Assembly (NCBI RefSeq): GCF_019090095.1
Contig: NZ_JAGQFP010000001.1
Location: 558,001 to 622,000, forward strand
Source: Stutzerimonas stutzeri
GTDB lineage: Bacteria; Pseudomonadota; Gammaproteobacteria; Pseudomonadales; Pseudomonadaceae
DNA: 64,000 nucleotides
Direction of reading: 5' to 3'
Position 1 is the stretch's first letter. Each line of letters begins with the position of its first letter. The notes under the pieces were generated by a model. The model did not search any database. It was not told where the DNA came from and saw only the letters and a list, made by a program, of their open reading frames with translations. The translations under genes were made by a program, and so were the position numbers. Positions 1 through 9,012 of this stretch are shown piece by piece.

Positions 1-1328
1 CCGTACGGCGTGCCGCGGCCGGTGGTGAACACGTGCAGGTTCATCCCGGCGGCCAGCTGAAGCGTGCCGCACACGAAGTCGCTGGCCGGCGTTGCGCAAA
101 AAATCAGCCCTTTGCGATCGACCCGCTCCCCCGGCCCGACCACGCCGTTGATGGCGTTGCTGCCGGATTTGACGATCGAGCCCAGCGACTTTTCGACGAT
201 ATTGGACAGCCCGCCTTTCTTGTTGCCCGGTGTGGTGTTGGCGCTGCGGTCGGCGGCGCCGCGTTCCAGGTACTGGTCGTACCAGTCCATTTCGGCGATC
301 AGGGCGTCGGCGACTTCCGTCGACTCGGCGCGGGCGGTGAGCATATACACCGCGTCGCGAACCTCGGTGTTCTCGGAAAACATCACGGTGGCGCCGGCGC
401 GTACCAGCAGGTCCGAGGCATAACCCAGCGCCGGATTAGCGGTAATGCCAGAGAACGCATCGCTGCCGCCGCACTGCATGCCCAGCACCAGTTCGGACGC
501 CGGCACCGTCTCGCGGCGGCGCTGGTCGAGCTTTTTCAGCCGCGTTTCGGCCAGAGCCATGATCTGCTCGATCATTTCACCGAACCCGGTGTTGGACTCC
601 TGCAGGCGATAGAGCCAGGGATCGCGCAGGTCCACTGACGGATCACCCTCGTGCATCACCTGCTCGGCCTGGAGCTTTTCGCAGCCGAGACTGATCACCA
701 GCGCCTCGCCGCCGAGGTTCGGGTTGCGCGCCAGGTTGCGCACGGTGCGGATCGGGATGTAAGCGTCGCGCGCATTGATCGCCACGCCGCAGCCGTAGCT
801 GTGAGTCAGCGCGACCACGTCATCGACGTTGGGGTATTTGGGCAGCAGCTCATCGCGAATGCGCTTGACCGCATGTTCCAGCACGCCGGTGACGCACTGC
901 ACAGTGGTGCTGATACCGAGGATATTGCGGGTGCCTACCGTGCCGTCGGCGTTGCGATAACCCTCGAAGGTGTAGCCCTCCAGCGGGGCGAGCCTGTCCG
1001 GTACGGCATTGGCGCGCGGCAGGCTATCGAGCGGCGGCGCGCTGGGCATCTTCAACTGGGTTTCCTTCACCCATGAGCCACGGCGCAGCGGCTCGAGCGC
1101 GTAACCGATGATCTGACCATAGCGGCGCACGGGCTCGCCTTCGGGGATGTCCACCAACGCCACTTTATGGCTCTGGGGCACGCTTTCGACCGTCACCAGC
1201 CCATCCTCGAACCGCGCACCGGTCGGCACACCGCCATCGTTGACCACAACAGCCACGTTGTCCGCCTCGTTGAGGCGAATGTAACGCGGCGAATCTTGAT
1301 GCTGAATCAGTTCCACGGTGTCGTTCAT
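1..1328 (-). CDS. garD: Galactarate dehydratase, partial (3' end beyond window)
   Basis: UxaA/GarD-family dehydratase that removes water from galactarate (meso-galactaric acid) to give 5-dehydro-4-deoxy-D-glucarate, the substrate of KdgD upstream. The first 442 codons are present and the reading frame runs off the left edge; E. coli GarD is about 523 residues. The start ATG (1326-1328) gives MNDTVELIQ, followed by the small N-terminal SAF-like domain. The large domain contains [18 protein letters not shown] and [15 protein letters not shown], the cysteine-rich blocks typical of GarD. It is the last visible gene of the minus-strand kdgD operon and is separated from gudD by 217 bases that carry two palindromic repeats. 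The altronate dehydratase UxaA is related, but its large subunit lacks this domain arrangement, so GarD is preferred. Confidence 0.88.
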   Translation of the reverse strand, partial: MNDTVELIQHQDSPRYIRLNEADNVAVVVNDGGVPTGARFEDGLVTVESVPQSHKVALVDIPEGEPVRRYGQIIGYALEPLRRGSWVKETQLKMPSAPPLDSLPRANAVPDRLAPLEGYTFEGYRNADGTVGTRNILGISTTVQCVTGVLEHAVKRIRDELLPKYPNVDDVVALTHSYGCGVAINARDAYIPIRTVRNLARNPNLGGEALVISLGCEKLQAEQVMHEGDPSVDLRDPWLYRLQESNTGFGEMIEQIMALAETRLKKLDQRRRETVPASELVLGMQCGGSDAFSGITANPALGYASDLLVRAGATVMFSENTEVRDAVYMLTARAESTEVADALIAEMDWYDQYLERGAADRSANTTPGNKKGGLSNIVEKSLGSIVKSGSNAINGVVGPGERVDRKGLIFCATPASDFVCGTLQLAAGMNLHVFTTGRGTPY

Positions 1329-1397
1329 ATCGGTCTCCGGTCAGGCCGGTTGTTGTTCTGGTCTGGTTCGTTCGCTTTCTGGACCGCTGCGCGACTC

Positions 1398-1456
1398 GTA
1401 GGTGGGCTTTAGCCCACCATTCTTTAGGAGTCACTGGTGGGCTAAAGCCCACCCTA
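1398..1456. repeat. Paired palindromic (REP-like) repeat
   Basis: Two copies of an 18-base palindrome, GGTGGGCTTTAGCCCACC at 1401-1418 and GGTGGGCTAAAGCCCACC at 1436-1453, are inverted relative to each other, with GTA before the first and CTAC after the second. Each copy can form its own hairpin, or the two can pair with each other. They lie between gudD and garD inside the operon. The arrangement resembles bacterial REP/BIME elements; a role as RNA stabiliser or partial terminator is inference. Confidence 0.75.
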
Positions 1457-1545
1457 CATTCTGTTCACCCGTGCCCGAACGGGCCTCGGTAGGGACACAG
1501 CTGCGGTCGATCACATCAACCACCGTCGCGAATTGAGCTTCCAGC

Positions 1546-2889
1546 TCATCGCACCAGGCACGGTTTCTTGTTGTTGAAGGTCCACTCCGGGATCAGGTAC
1601 TGCATGGCGATCGCATCGTCGCGCGCACCCAGGCCCTTCTCCAGATACAGCTCATGAGCCTTCTGCAGCGCATTTTCGTCCAGCTCGACGCCCAGCCCCG
1701 CCTTGGCCGGCACAGCCACCTTGCCGCCGACGATCTGCAGCGGTTCACGGGTCAGGTACTGACCGTCCTGCCAGATCCAGTGGGTGTCGATCGCGGTGAT
1801 CTTGCCCGGTGCGGCGGCCGCCACGTGGGTGAACATGGCCAAGGAAATGTCGAAGTGGTTGTTCGAATGTGAGCCCCAGGTCAGGCCCCAGTCGTTGCAC
1901 ATCTGCGCGACGCGTACCGAGCCGCTCATGGTCCAGAAGTGCGGGTCGGCCAGCGGGATGTCCACGGAATTCAGCTGGATGGTATGGCCCATCTGCCGCC
2001 AATCGGTTGCAATCATGTTGGTCGCGGTCGGCAGACCGGTGGCGCGGCGGAATTCGGCCATCACTTCGCGACCGGAATAGCCGTTCTCGGCGCCGCAAGG
2101 GTCTTCGGCGTAGGCCAGCACACCGTGCAGGTCCTTGCACAGGTCGATGGCTTCAGCCAGCGACCAGGCGCCGTTGGGGTCCAGGGTGATGCGCGCATCA
2201 GGGAAACGCTCGGCCAGCGCGCGGATCGCCTTGACCTCTTCGCGGCCCGGCAGCACGCCGCCCTTGAGTTTGAAATCCTTGAAACCGTAACGCTCGTAGG
2301 CCGCCTCGGCCTGACGCACGACGGTTTCCGGAGTCAGCGCTTCTTCGTTGCGCACGCGGAACCAGTTGTCGCTGGCGTTCGATTCGTCGCGGTAACCGAG
2401 GTCGGTCTTGTTGCGGTCGGCAATGAAGAACAGGTAGCCGAGCATCTCCACTTCGTCGCGCTGCTGGCCGTCACCGAGCAGTGCGGCTACCGGCACGCCG
2501 AGGTGCTGGCCGAGCAGGTCGAGCAGTGCCGACTCGATGGCGGTAATGGCATGAATGGCGATGCGCAGGTCGAAGGTCTGCAGGCCGCGGCCGGCGACGT
2601 CGCGATCAGCGAAGGCCTTGCGCGCCTGGTTCAGCAGCGCGTTGAAATTGCCGACCGACTGCCCGACGAGGATGGAACGGGCGTCTTCGAGGGTCTGGCG
2701 GATGGCTTCGCCACCGGGGACCTCACCAACTCCGGTGTTGCCGGCGCTGTCCTTGAGAATGAGGATGTTGCGGGTGAAATACGGACCATGGGCGCCGCTC
2801 AGGTTGAGCAGCATGCTGTCTTGGCCTGCGACCGGGACCACACGGAGCTCGGTGACGACCGGGGCACCGCTGTTTACCGAATTGTTCAT
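1546..2889 (-). CDS. gudD: Glucarate dehydratase
   Basis: Enolase-superfamily glucarate dehydratase (447 residues; E. coli GudD has 446) that converts D-glucarate, and L-idarate by epimerisation, to 5-dehydro-4-deoxy-D-glucarate. The catalytic blocks are intact: KLK in FKDFKLKGG near residue 207, the metal ligands in LDPNGAW, AEDPCG and [10 protein letters not shown], and the histidine of GSHSNNHFD. The start at 2889 (MNNSVNSG) is preceded by a GAGAGACG Shine-Dalgarno sequence and matches the family N-terminus; the frame is open 34 codons further upstream but without family similarity. It sits third in the minus-strand operon kdgD, semialdehyde dehydrogenase, gudD, garD. It retains the [15 protein letters not shown] loop that the second copy at 6027 has lost, so this is probably the main glucarate enzyme. 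Confidence 0.95.
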   Translation of the reverse strand: MNNSVNSGAPVVTELRVVPVAGQDSMLLNLSGAHGPYFTRNILILKDSAGNTGVGEVPGGEAIRQTLEDARSILVGQSVGNFNALLNQARKAFADRDVAGRGLQTFDLRIAIHAITAIESALLDLLGQHLGVPVAALLGDGQQRDEVEMLGYLFFIADRNKTDLGYRDESNASDNWFRVRNEEALTPETVVRQAEAAYERYGFKDFKLKGGVLPGREEVKAIRALAERFPDARITLDPNGAWSLAEAIDLCKDLHGVLAYAEDPCGAENGYSGREVMAEFRRATGLPTATNMIATDWRQMGHTIQLNSVDIPLADPHFWTMSGSVRVAQMCNDWGLTWGSHSNNHFDISLAMFTHVAAAAPGKITAIDTHWIWQDGQYLTREPLQIVGGKVAVPAKAGLGVELDENALQKAHELYLEKGLGARDDAIAMQYLIPEWTFNNKKPCLVR

Positions 2890-3009
2890 GGGCGTCTCTC
2901 TATTGTTCTTATGGTCCGCTTTGCGGAGGTAACCAATCTGCTGGCCATGGAGCGCAACCCGCCGAAGCGCCAGGCCTCGAACGGGTTGCACCGCATGAAA
3001 CCGGTGCTA

Positions 3010-4452
3010 TCAGCCGATGTAGGTGGTCTTCACCGTGGTGTAGAACTCCTGGGCGTAGCGCCCCTGCTCGCGCGGGCCGTAGGACGAGCCTTTACGGCCA
3101 CCGAAGGGCACGTGGTAGTCCACGCCAGCGGTCGGCAGGTTGACCATCACCATCCCGGCCTGGGAATGGCGCTTGAAGTGATTGGCATACTTCAGCGAGG
3201 TGGTGCAGATGCCGGCGGACAGACCGAACTCGGTGTCGTTGGCCATGGCCAATGCTTCGTCGTAGTCCTTGACCTTCACCACGTTGGCCACCGGGCCGAA
3301 GATTTCCTCGCGGCTGATGCGCATGTCGGCGGTGCTGTCGACGAACAGCGTCGGCGCCAGATAGTAGCCCTCGGTGCCGCAGCTCACGCGCTCGCCGCCG
3401 ACAGCCAGGCGTGCGCCTTCCTGCTTGCCGATTTCGATGTATTTCAGGTCCTGGTCCAGCTGGGCCTGGGACACCACCGGACCGACGTCTACACCCTGCT
3501 CCAGGGCCGAACCGACCTTGATCTTCTTGATGCGCTCGATCATGGCTTCGACGAAACGGTCGTAGATGCCTTCGGTCACGATGATGCGGCTGGAAGCGGT
3601 GCAACGCTGGCCGGTCGAATAGAACGCGCTCTGGGTAGCCAGTTCGACCGCGGTGTTGAGGTCAGCGTCATCGAGGATGATCTGCGGGTTCTTGCCGCCC
3701 ATCTCCAGCTGAACCTTGGCCTGACGGCCGACGCAGGTCGCCGCGATGCCGCGGCCGACGCCCACCGAACCGGTGAAGCTGACGCCGTCGACACGCTTGT
3801 CGTTGACGATGACCTCGCCCACTTCACGGCCCTTGCCCATCACCAGGTTGAACACACCGGCCGGGAAGCCCGCGCGCGAAATGATTTCCGCAATAGCCCA
3901 GGCGCAGCCCGGCACCAGATCGGCGGGCTTGATGACCACACAGTTGCCGTACGCCAGCGCCGGCGCGATCTTCCACGCCGGAATCGCGATCGGGAAGTTC
4001 CACGGCGTGATAAGACCGATCACACCCAGCGGCTCACGGGTGACCTCGACGCTAACGCCAGGGCGCACCGACTGCAGGGTTTCGCCCGCCTGGCGCAGGC
4101 ACTCACCCGCGAAGAACTTGAAGATGTTGCCGGCACGAGCGACTTCGCCGATGGCTTCCGGCAGGGTCTTGCCCTCTTCGCGGGCCAGCAGATTACCCAG
4201 TTCTTCGCGGCGCGCGAGGATTTCCAGGCCGACCTTTTCCAGGGCATCGGCACGGGCCTGAATGCCGGAGGTTGACCAGGCCGGGAACGCCTTGCGGGCT
4301 GCGGCGATGGCGGCTTCGACCTGCGAAGCGTCTGCCTGGGCATACTCGCCGATCACATCCGAAAGGTCGGACGGGTTGATGTTGGCCTGGTAGCGGCTGC
4401 CCGCTACCCATTGGCCATCGATGTAGTTGTCATAACGCTTTGCGTCTGCCAC
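3010..4452 (-). CDS. 2-oxoglutarate semialdehyde dehydrogenase
   Basis: Aldehyde dehydrogenase of 480 residues, predicted to oxidise 2,5-dioxopentanoate (alpha-ketoglutaric semialdehyde) with NAD(P)+ to 2-oxoglutarate, the last step of the glucarate/galactarate pathway. The conserved ALDH features are visible: TPWNFPIAIPAWK near the N-terminal third, the general-base region LEMGGKNP, the nucleophilic cysteine in TGQRCTASSR, and EEIFGPVANV near the C-terminus. The start is GTG at 4450-4452, supported by an AAGGAGAG ribosome-binding site six bases upstream; no ATG fits. It lies 94 bases after kdgD and 120 before gudD, all co-oriented. Its position next to kdgD is what specifies the substrate; by sequence alone other ALDH activities cannot be excluded. 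Confidence 0.9.
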   Translation of the reverse strand: MADAKRYDNYIDGQWVAGSRYQANINPSDLSDVIGEYAQADASQVEAAIAAARKAFPAWSTSGIQARADALEKVGLEILARREELGNLLAREEGKTLPEAIGEVARAGNIFKFFAGECLRQAGETLQSVRPGVSVEVTREPLGVIGLITPWNFPIAIPAWKIAPALAYGNCVVIKPADLVPGCAWAIAEIISRAGFPAGVFNLVMGKGREVGEVIVNDKRVDGVSFTGSVGVGRGIAATCVGRQAKVQLEMGGKNPQIILDDADLNTAVELATQSAFYSTGQRCTASSRIIVTEGIYDRFVEAMIERIKKIKVGSALEQGVDVGPVVSQAQLDQDLKYIEIGKQEGARLAVGGERVSCGTEGYYLAPTLFVDSTADMRISREEIFGPVANVVKVKDYDEALAMANDTEFGLSAGICTTSLKYANHFKRHSQAGMVMVNLPTAGVDYHVPFGGRKGSSYGPREQGRYAQEFYTTVKTTYIG

Positions 4453-4546
4453 GTAACGCTCTCCTTCATGAGGTCCGCCTAGTGCCCGACATATCTTTCG
4501 GACACTCGTTGCGGCGGTTGGGGCGAGTGATAGGTCCCGTGTGCGC

Positions 4547-5458
4547 TTACTGTGCGCCCTGCTTCTCGATCAGCGCCGCAAGTGCTTCGTACTCGTCCGG
4601 CCGCAGGTCGGTCAGCGGTGCGCGGACGGGACCAGCGTCGTACCCGGCGATCTTGGCACCGGCTTTGACGATGCTGACCGCATAGCCTTTGCAACGGTTG
4701 CGAATGTCGAGATACGGCAGGAAGAAATCGTCGATCAGCTTGCCAACGGTTTCGTCGTCGTTACGGGTAATGGCGGCGTAGAAGTCCATGGCCAGCTTCG
4801 GTACGAAGTTGAACACGGCCGACGAATAGACCGGCACCCCAAGAGCTTTATAGGCGGCGGCGTACACTTCTGCGGTCGGCAGACCACCCAGGTAGGTCAG
4901 GCGATCCCCCAGGCGACGGCGGATGGAGACCATCAGCTCGATATCGCCGAGGCCATCCTTGTAGCCGATGAGGTTCGGGCAGCGCTCGGCCAGTTGTTCG
5001 AGCAGCGGCGCGGTCAGGCGGCACACGTTGCGGTTGTAGACCACGACACCGATGTTCACTGACTTGCACACTTCTTCCACGTGCCGTGCAACACCTTCCT
5101 GGCTCGCTTCGGTCAGGTAGTGCGGCAGCAGCAGCAGGCCTTTGGCGCCGAGGCGCTCAGCTTCCTGAGCGTAGGCGATGGCCTGGCGAGTCGGACCGCC
5201 GACACCGGCAAGGATCGGAACCTGGCCGGCGCAAGTGTCCACGGCGGTCTTGATGATGTCCGGGTATTCCTGGGGGGTCAGCGAGAAGAATTCGCCGGTG
5301 CCGCCGGCCGCGAACAAGGCAGTCGCGCCATAAGGTGCCAGCCACTCCAGACGCTTGATATAGCCGGCACGGCTGAAGTCGCCCTGCTGGTCGAAATCGG
5401 TAACCGGAAAGGAGAGCAGACCAGACGAGAGGATGGCCTTCAGTTCTTGTGGGTTCAT
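4547..5458 (-). CDS. kdgD: 5-dehydro-4-deoxyglucarate dehydratase
   Basis: DHDPS/NAL-family class I aldolase-like enzyme (303 residues) that dehydrates and decarboxylates 5-dehydro-4-deoxy-D-glucarate to 2,5-dioxopentanoate. The Schiff-base lysine is in [11 protein letters not shown], and the proton-relay tyrosine in [10 protein letters not shown]. The start at 5458 ([11 protein letters not shown]) has an AGGATG ribosome-binding site; the frame stays open far upstream without similarity, so longer starts are rejected. It is first in the minus-strand operon, which also supplies both feeder dehydratases (gudD, garD) and the semialdehyde dehydrogenase. A site matching GTNATNNNACAAC lies 59 bases upstream. 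Confidence 0.95.
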   Translation of the reverse strand: MNPQELKAILSSGLLSFPVTDFDQQGDFSRAGYIKRLEWLAPYGATALFAAGGTGEFFSLTPQEYPDIIKTAVDTCAGQVPILAGVGGPTRQAIAYAQEAERLGAKGLLLLPHYLTEASQEGVARHVEEVCKSVNIGVVVYNRNVCRLTAPLLEQLAERCPNLIGYKDGLGDIELMVSIRRRLGDRLTYLGGLPTAEVYAAAYKALGVPVYSSAVFNFVPKLAMDFYAAITRNDDETVGKLIDDFFLPYLDIRNRCKGYAVSIVKAGAKIAGYDAGPVRAPLTDLRPDEYEALAALIEKQGAQ

Positions 5459-5516
5459 TGTTTGAGCATCCTGTGAAGCTATCGGTATTGAGGAAGGGGC
5501 CGCAGCCTTGAGATAC

Positions 5517-5529
5517 GTTATCGTACAAC
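5517..5529 (-). promoter_or_regulatory. Predicted GntR operator upstream of kdgD
   Basis: GTTATCGTACAAC matches the shared consensus GTNATNNNACAAC. The 14 bases 5517-5530 are identical, on the opposite strand, to bases in the promoter of the GntR gene at 21367-22125, linking this operon to that regulator. The assignment is inference from repeat occurrence. Confidence 0.6.
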
Positions 5530-5733
5530 TACAAGGTGCGCTACCGGTTTTAACGAATTTTCTTCCGCTCCTCGCTCGCATCCGTCGAACAGGGCTCGCC
5601 GCGGGGTAGCTGTCACCTCCGCCGCGGACTTGGCGAAATGCGCGCAGTACAAAAAGCATCGATGAAAGCCGGGGCAACCGAAACCCCGCATCGACCGAGC
5701 GGTCACACGGAACGATTTTTATGTTTCCGTCGT

Positions 5734-5762
5734 TTGACAACCACCCCATGCACTGATAAAAA
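5734..5762 (+). promoter_or_regulatory. Predicted sigma-70 promoter of gudX-like/TTT operon
   Basis: TTGACA at 5734-5739 is a consensus -35 hexamer. A TAAAAA/ATAAAA stretch at 5756-5762 gives a poor but correctly spaced -10. The palindromic operator at 5772-5791 would sit over the transcription start. Confidence 0.45.
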
Positions 5763-5771
5763 TTCAGCCAA

Positions 5772-5791
5772 GTCATACGACAACGTATGAC
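5772..5791 (+). promoter_or_regulatory. Perfect palindromic GntR operator
   Basis: GTCATACGACAACGTATGAC has perfect 8-base arms (GTCATACG/CGTATGAC) around ACAA. Its left 13 bases fit GTNATNNNACAAC. It lies 38 bases (start to start) after a TTGACA hexamer, the same geometry as at the udh promoter, which suggests repression by blocking initiation. Confidence 0.65.
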
Positions 5792-6026
5792 AAAACAAAC
5801 AGAGCTTAAAAAGCCATGCCTCATTCCGCGCACCGCTGCCCTGTAGCGCCCCTCTCTTCCACCGTTCTGCTGGTAAGTCGATCCGCTTGCGGTCGTGAAG
5901 ACAGCCTTGCTAACAGCCCGATCGCCCCACTCTGTTCCAGGCGCTGCATGCGAGGGTTTGGCTGACGCTCCCCCTTCTCCGCCCCGTTCATTGAGCTCAC
6001 AAGAACAACCAGGAGCCCGCGACTCG

Positions 6027-7421
6027 ATGTCAGATATCAACGCAATTACCCCTGTCGTGACCCGGATGCAGGTCATCCCCGTGGCGGGCTACGACAGCAT
6101 GCTGCTGAACCTCTGCGGCGCCCATGCGCCCTATTTCACCCGCAACCTGGTACTGCTCGAAGACAGCGCCGGGCGCAAAGGAATCGGTGAGGTACCCGGC
6201 GGCGAAGGCATCCGTCAGGCACTGGAACGCACCAAGGGGCTGGTCGTCGGCCAACAGGTCGGCCGCTACAACCGCATACTCAACACCCTGCGTCAGGCCA
6301 TAGCGGGCGGCGCAGCGAAAGGGCCTCAGGCCACGCAGCACGAGGTGACCTCCGAAGCCGAGGCCGCGGTACTCAAGCAACCGCACGAGATCAACCTGCG
6401 CCTGGACAACGTCATCACCGCGGTCGAAGCCGCCCTCCTCGACCTGCTCGGCCAGCATCTTCAGGTGCCGGTCGCAGAGCTGCTCGGCAGCGGCCAGCAG
6501 CGCGACAGCGTGCCGATGCTCGCCTACCTCTTTTATATAGGCGACCGTACCCGCACCGACCTGCCCTATCTGGCCGGCACCGGGTCGGCCGATGACTGGT
6601 ACCACCTTCGTCATCAGGAAGCGGTGACACCGGAGTCCATCGTCCGGCTCGCCGAGGCCGCGACTGCGCGCTACGGCTTCAAGGACTTCAAGCTCAAGGG
6701 CGGCGTGATGCGCGGCAGCGACGAGATGCAGGCCATCGCCGGCATCAAGGCGCGCTTTCCCGATTCACGCGTCACGCTGGACCCCAACGGCGCCTGGTCA
6801 CTGGCCGAAGCCATCGAGCTTTGCCGCGGCCAAGGCCACATCCTGTCCTACGCCGAAGACCCCTGCGGCCCGGAGAACGGTTACTCCGGTCGCGAAATCA
6901 TGGCCGAGTTCAAGCGTGCCACCGGCATTCCCACCGCCACCAACATGGTCGCGACCGACTGGCGGCAGATGGGCCACTCGCTGCGGCTGGAAGCTGTCGA
7001 CATCCCGTTAGCCGATCCGCATTTCTGGACCATGCAGGGCTCGGTGCGGCTGGCGCAGATGTGCGAACAGTTCGGCCTGACCTGGGGTTCGCACTCCAAC
7101 AACCACTTCGACGTGTCGCTGGCCATGTTCACCCATGCTGCTGCGGCTGCGCCGGGCAACATCACGGCCATCGACACCCACTGGATCTGGCAGGAAGGCC
7201 AGGAACGTCTGACCCGCGAGCCGCTGCAGATCGTCGGTGGCGCGGTACAGGTGCCAGACAAGCCGGGCCTCGGTATCGAGCCGGACATGGATCGGATCGC
7301 TGCTGCCCACGAGCTTTACAACAAGGTCGCCACCGGCGCCCGGGACGATGCCATGGCCATGCAATACCTGGTGCCTGGCTGGAAGTACGACCCCAAGCAA
7401 CCGAGCCTGGGCCGTCGATAA
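6027..7421 (+). CDS. Glucarate dehydratase paralogue (GudX-like)
   Basis: A second enolase-superfamily glucarate dehydratase (464 residues). Catalytic blocks [37 protein letters not shown] and GSHSNNHFD are intact. Compared with the gudD product at 1546 it has an insertion near residues 95-130, where the [15 protein letters not shown] loop is replaced by a segment containing [14 protein letters not shown]. Its [15 protein letters not shown] segment resembles E. coli GudX more than GudD. The start at 6027 is chosen from the family N-terminus [16 protein letters not shown], with AGGAG upstream; the frame opens 44 codons earlier without similarity. It is followed by a TTT transporter, so it may act on the aldarate imported by that system. 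Which aldarate it prefers cannot be told from sequence. Confidence 0.85.
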   Translation: MSDINAITPVVTRMQVIPVAGYDSMLLNLCGAHAPYFTRNLVLLEDSAGRKGIGEVPGGEGIRQALERTKGLVVGQQVGRYNRILNTLRQAIAGGAAKGPQATQHEVTSEAEAAVLKQPHEINLRLDNVITAVEAALLDLLGQHLQVPVAELLGSGQQRDSVPMLAYLFYIGDRTRTDLPYLAGTGSADDWYHLRHQEAVTPESIVRLAEAATARYGFKDFKLKGGVMRGSDEMQAIAGIKARFPDSRVTLDPNGAWSLAEAIELCRGQGHILSYAEDPCGPENGYSGREIMAEFKRATGIPTATNMVATDWRQMGHSLRLEAVDIPLADPHFWTMQGSVRLAQMCEQFGLTWGSHSNNHFDVSLAMFTHAAAAAPGNITAIDTHWIWQEGQERLTREPLQIVGGAVQVPDKPGLGIEPDMDRIAAAHELYNKVATGARDDAMAMQYLVPGWKYDPKQPSLGRR

Positions 7422-7473
7422 CCAGAACAGTACAAATGAAGCGCCGCAACCCCACCCACGGAGAGACCCAACA

Positions 7474-8445
7474 ATGAAAAAAGCTATCAGCGCCTCCCTC
7501 GTTTCCGCCCTGCTGGCCACCGCAGTCAGCGGTGCCTATGCCGCCGAGACCGAGTGGCCGACTCGCCCTGTGCAGGTCGTGGTGATTGCCAATGCCGGCG
7601 GCGATACCGACTTCAATGCCCGCACCATGGCCAAGTACTTCACCAAGCTCACCGGCGAAGCGATGGTCATCACCAACGTCGCCGGCGGCGGTGGCACCCT
7701 GGCAGCCGAACAGGTCAAGCAGGCCGACCCGGACGGCAACACCATTCTCTTCACCCATACCGGCCAGTTGATCGTCAACGAAGTCGCCGGCCTGACCGAA
7801 GACAGCCTCGATGCATTCGACATCTGCTGCATCGCCGGCGTCGACAAGGGCACCGTATTCGTCGCGTCGAAGAGTTCGGGCCTGAAATCGCTGGAAGACC
7901 TGATCTCCAAATCCAAGGCCGAGCCGAGCAGCGTCACCTACGGCACGGAAATGGGCAGCTATTCGCACCTGCAGGGCCTGATGTTCGAGGGCCTCACCGA
8001 TACCAAACTGAAGATGGTCGACGCCGGCACCGTGTCCGAGAAGGTCGTCGCGCTGTTGGGTGACCGTATCGACCTGGCGGCCATCAGCTACGGCTCGGTG
8101 CAGGATTACGTGAAGAGTGGCGAGATGGTCGCTCTGGGCCAGCCCAACGACGAACGCAATCCCTTGCTCGGCGACGTACCGACCTTCAAGGAGCAGGGTG
8201 TCGATTTCGTGATGGAGAAACCCTACGTCGTTGCGTTCCCGGACGGCACCGATCCGGCCATCATCGAGAAGATGGCGGGCATCGTGAAGCAGATCACCGA
8301 GATGCCCGAGTATGAGGAAGAGCTGCGCAAGACCTTCAAGCAGCCGGTCAGCTATTTTGACACCAACCAGTCGATCGACCGCCTGAAGAACACTCGCGAG
8401 GACTTCATGCAGTACAAGGATCAGCTGCGCCAGGGCAAAAAATAA
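7474..8445 (+). CDS. TTT transporter periplasmic substrate-binding protein (TctC family)
   Basis: Tripartite tricarboxylate transporter receptor of 323 residues. It begins with a Sec signal peptide (MKKAISASLVSALLATAVSGAYA, cleavage near AYA-AE), followed by the family pattern WPTRPVQVVVIANAGGDTDFNAR and GGGTLAAEQV. It should capture a carboxylated substrate in the periplasm and hand it to the TctB/TctA permease encoded directly downstream. The gene lies 52 bases after the GudX-like dehydratase and shares its predicted promoter, so glucarate, galactarate or a related aldarate is the likely ligand; this is inferred from context only. A strong hairpin follows the gene. Confidence 0.88.
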   Translation: MKKAISASLVSALLATAVSGAYAAETEWPTRPVQVVVIANAGGDTDFNARTMAKYFTKLTGEAMVITNVAGGGGTLAAEQVKQADPDGNTILFTHTGQLIVNEVAGLTEDSLDAFDICCIAGVDKGTVFVASKSSGLKSLEDLISKSKAEPSSVTYGTEMGSYSHLQGLMFEGLTDTKLKMVDAGTVSEKVVALLGDRIDLAAISYGSVQDYVKSGEMVALGQPNDERNPLLGDVPTFKEQGVDFVMEKPYVVAFPDGTDPAIIEKMAGIVKQITEMPEYEEELRKTFKQPVSYFDTNQSIDRLKNTREDFMQYKDQLRQGKK

Positions 8446-8459
8446 GCACCGCAACACGA

Positions 8460-8486
8460 TGCCGGGCGCGGTCACCGCGTCCGGCA
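8460..8486 (+). other. Intercistronic hairpin after TTT binding-protein gene
   Basis: TGCCGGGCGCGG (8460-8471) pairs with CCGCGTCCGGCA (8475-8486) across a TCA loop, with one G-U pair. There is no T-run, so it more likely protects the binding-protein mRNA or limits read-through into tctB than ends transcription. Excess binding protein over permease is the usual need in such systems. Confidence 0.6.
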
Positions 8487-8514
8487 GCCTTTCCTCTGAA
8501 TCGAGAGTTGTCCC

Positions 8515-9003
8515 ATGGATACCTACAAGAGAAAGGAGTTACTGGTCGGAGCCCTGATGCTGGGCGCCGGCCTGTTCTACCTGTTCCTGACCATCAATCT
8601 TCCGCGCAAAGGTTTCATTGACGCTTCCACCGTCCCGTACGTCTTGTCCGTCGGACTCTGTCTGCTGGGTATATTGCAGCTCCTGACCGCAACCCGGGCG
8701 ACGCATCCGCCCGTCGATCCCGATGCCGATGCCGACCCCTCTGCCGGAACGCCACCGGACTATCCAACGGTATTCAAGACGCTGGGCCTGATCGCCGTGT
8801 ATGTCGCCCTGCTGCAAAAGGTGGGCTTTCCGATCATGACCGTGCTGTATCTCTATGCGCAGTTCATCGTGATCACACCGCGCGAACAGAAGATCAACCA
8901 CATCACCTACATCGTCATCGCAGTCGTCACCTCCGCTGTGATCTTTTTCACCTTCCGGCAGGGCTTCGATCTGATGCTCCCGACCGGCTTTCTGAAATTC
9001 TAG
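8515..9003 (+). CDS. TTT transporter small membrane subunit (TctB family)
   Basis: A 162-residue inner-membrane protein with four hydrophobic segments, separated by a polar linker near residues 62-80 (PPVDPDADADPSAG). This is the usual layout of the poorly conserved small subunit of tripartite tricarboxylate transporters. It lies between the TctC and TctA genes, 69 bases after the first and 9 before the second. Its job is presumed to be assembly or stability of the permease. Confidence 0.8.
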   Translation: MDTYKRKELLVGALMLGAGLFYLFLTINLPRKGFIDASTVPYVLSVGLCLLGILQLLTATRATHPPVDPDADADPSAGTPPDYPTVFKTLGLIAVYVALLQKVGFPIMTVLYLYAQFIVITPREQKINHITYIVIAVVTSAVIFFTFRQGFDLMLPTGFLKF

Positions 9004-9012
9004 GAGGCGGCC

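Larger units (their letters stand above)
5459..6026. promoter_or_regulatory. Divergent control region between kdgD operon and gudX-like/TTT operon
   Basis: This 568-base stretch separates two divergent aldarate operons. It contains two operator-like sites described separately (5517-5529 and 5772-5791) and a sigma-70-like promoter facing right. Open frames crossing it are extensions of kdgD and of the second dehydratase, with no recognisable protein similarity, so I call no gene here. Confidence 0.7.

Noticed and set aside
1939..4275. A 778-codon open frame on the plus strand over gudD and the semialdehyde dehydrogenase
   Set aside because: It is antisense to two well-supported genes, has low-complexity Gln/His/Asp-rich content typical of a GC-rich shadow frame, and no domain.
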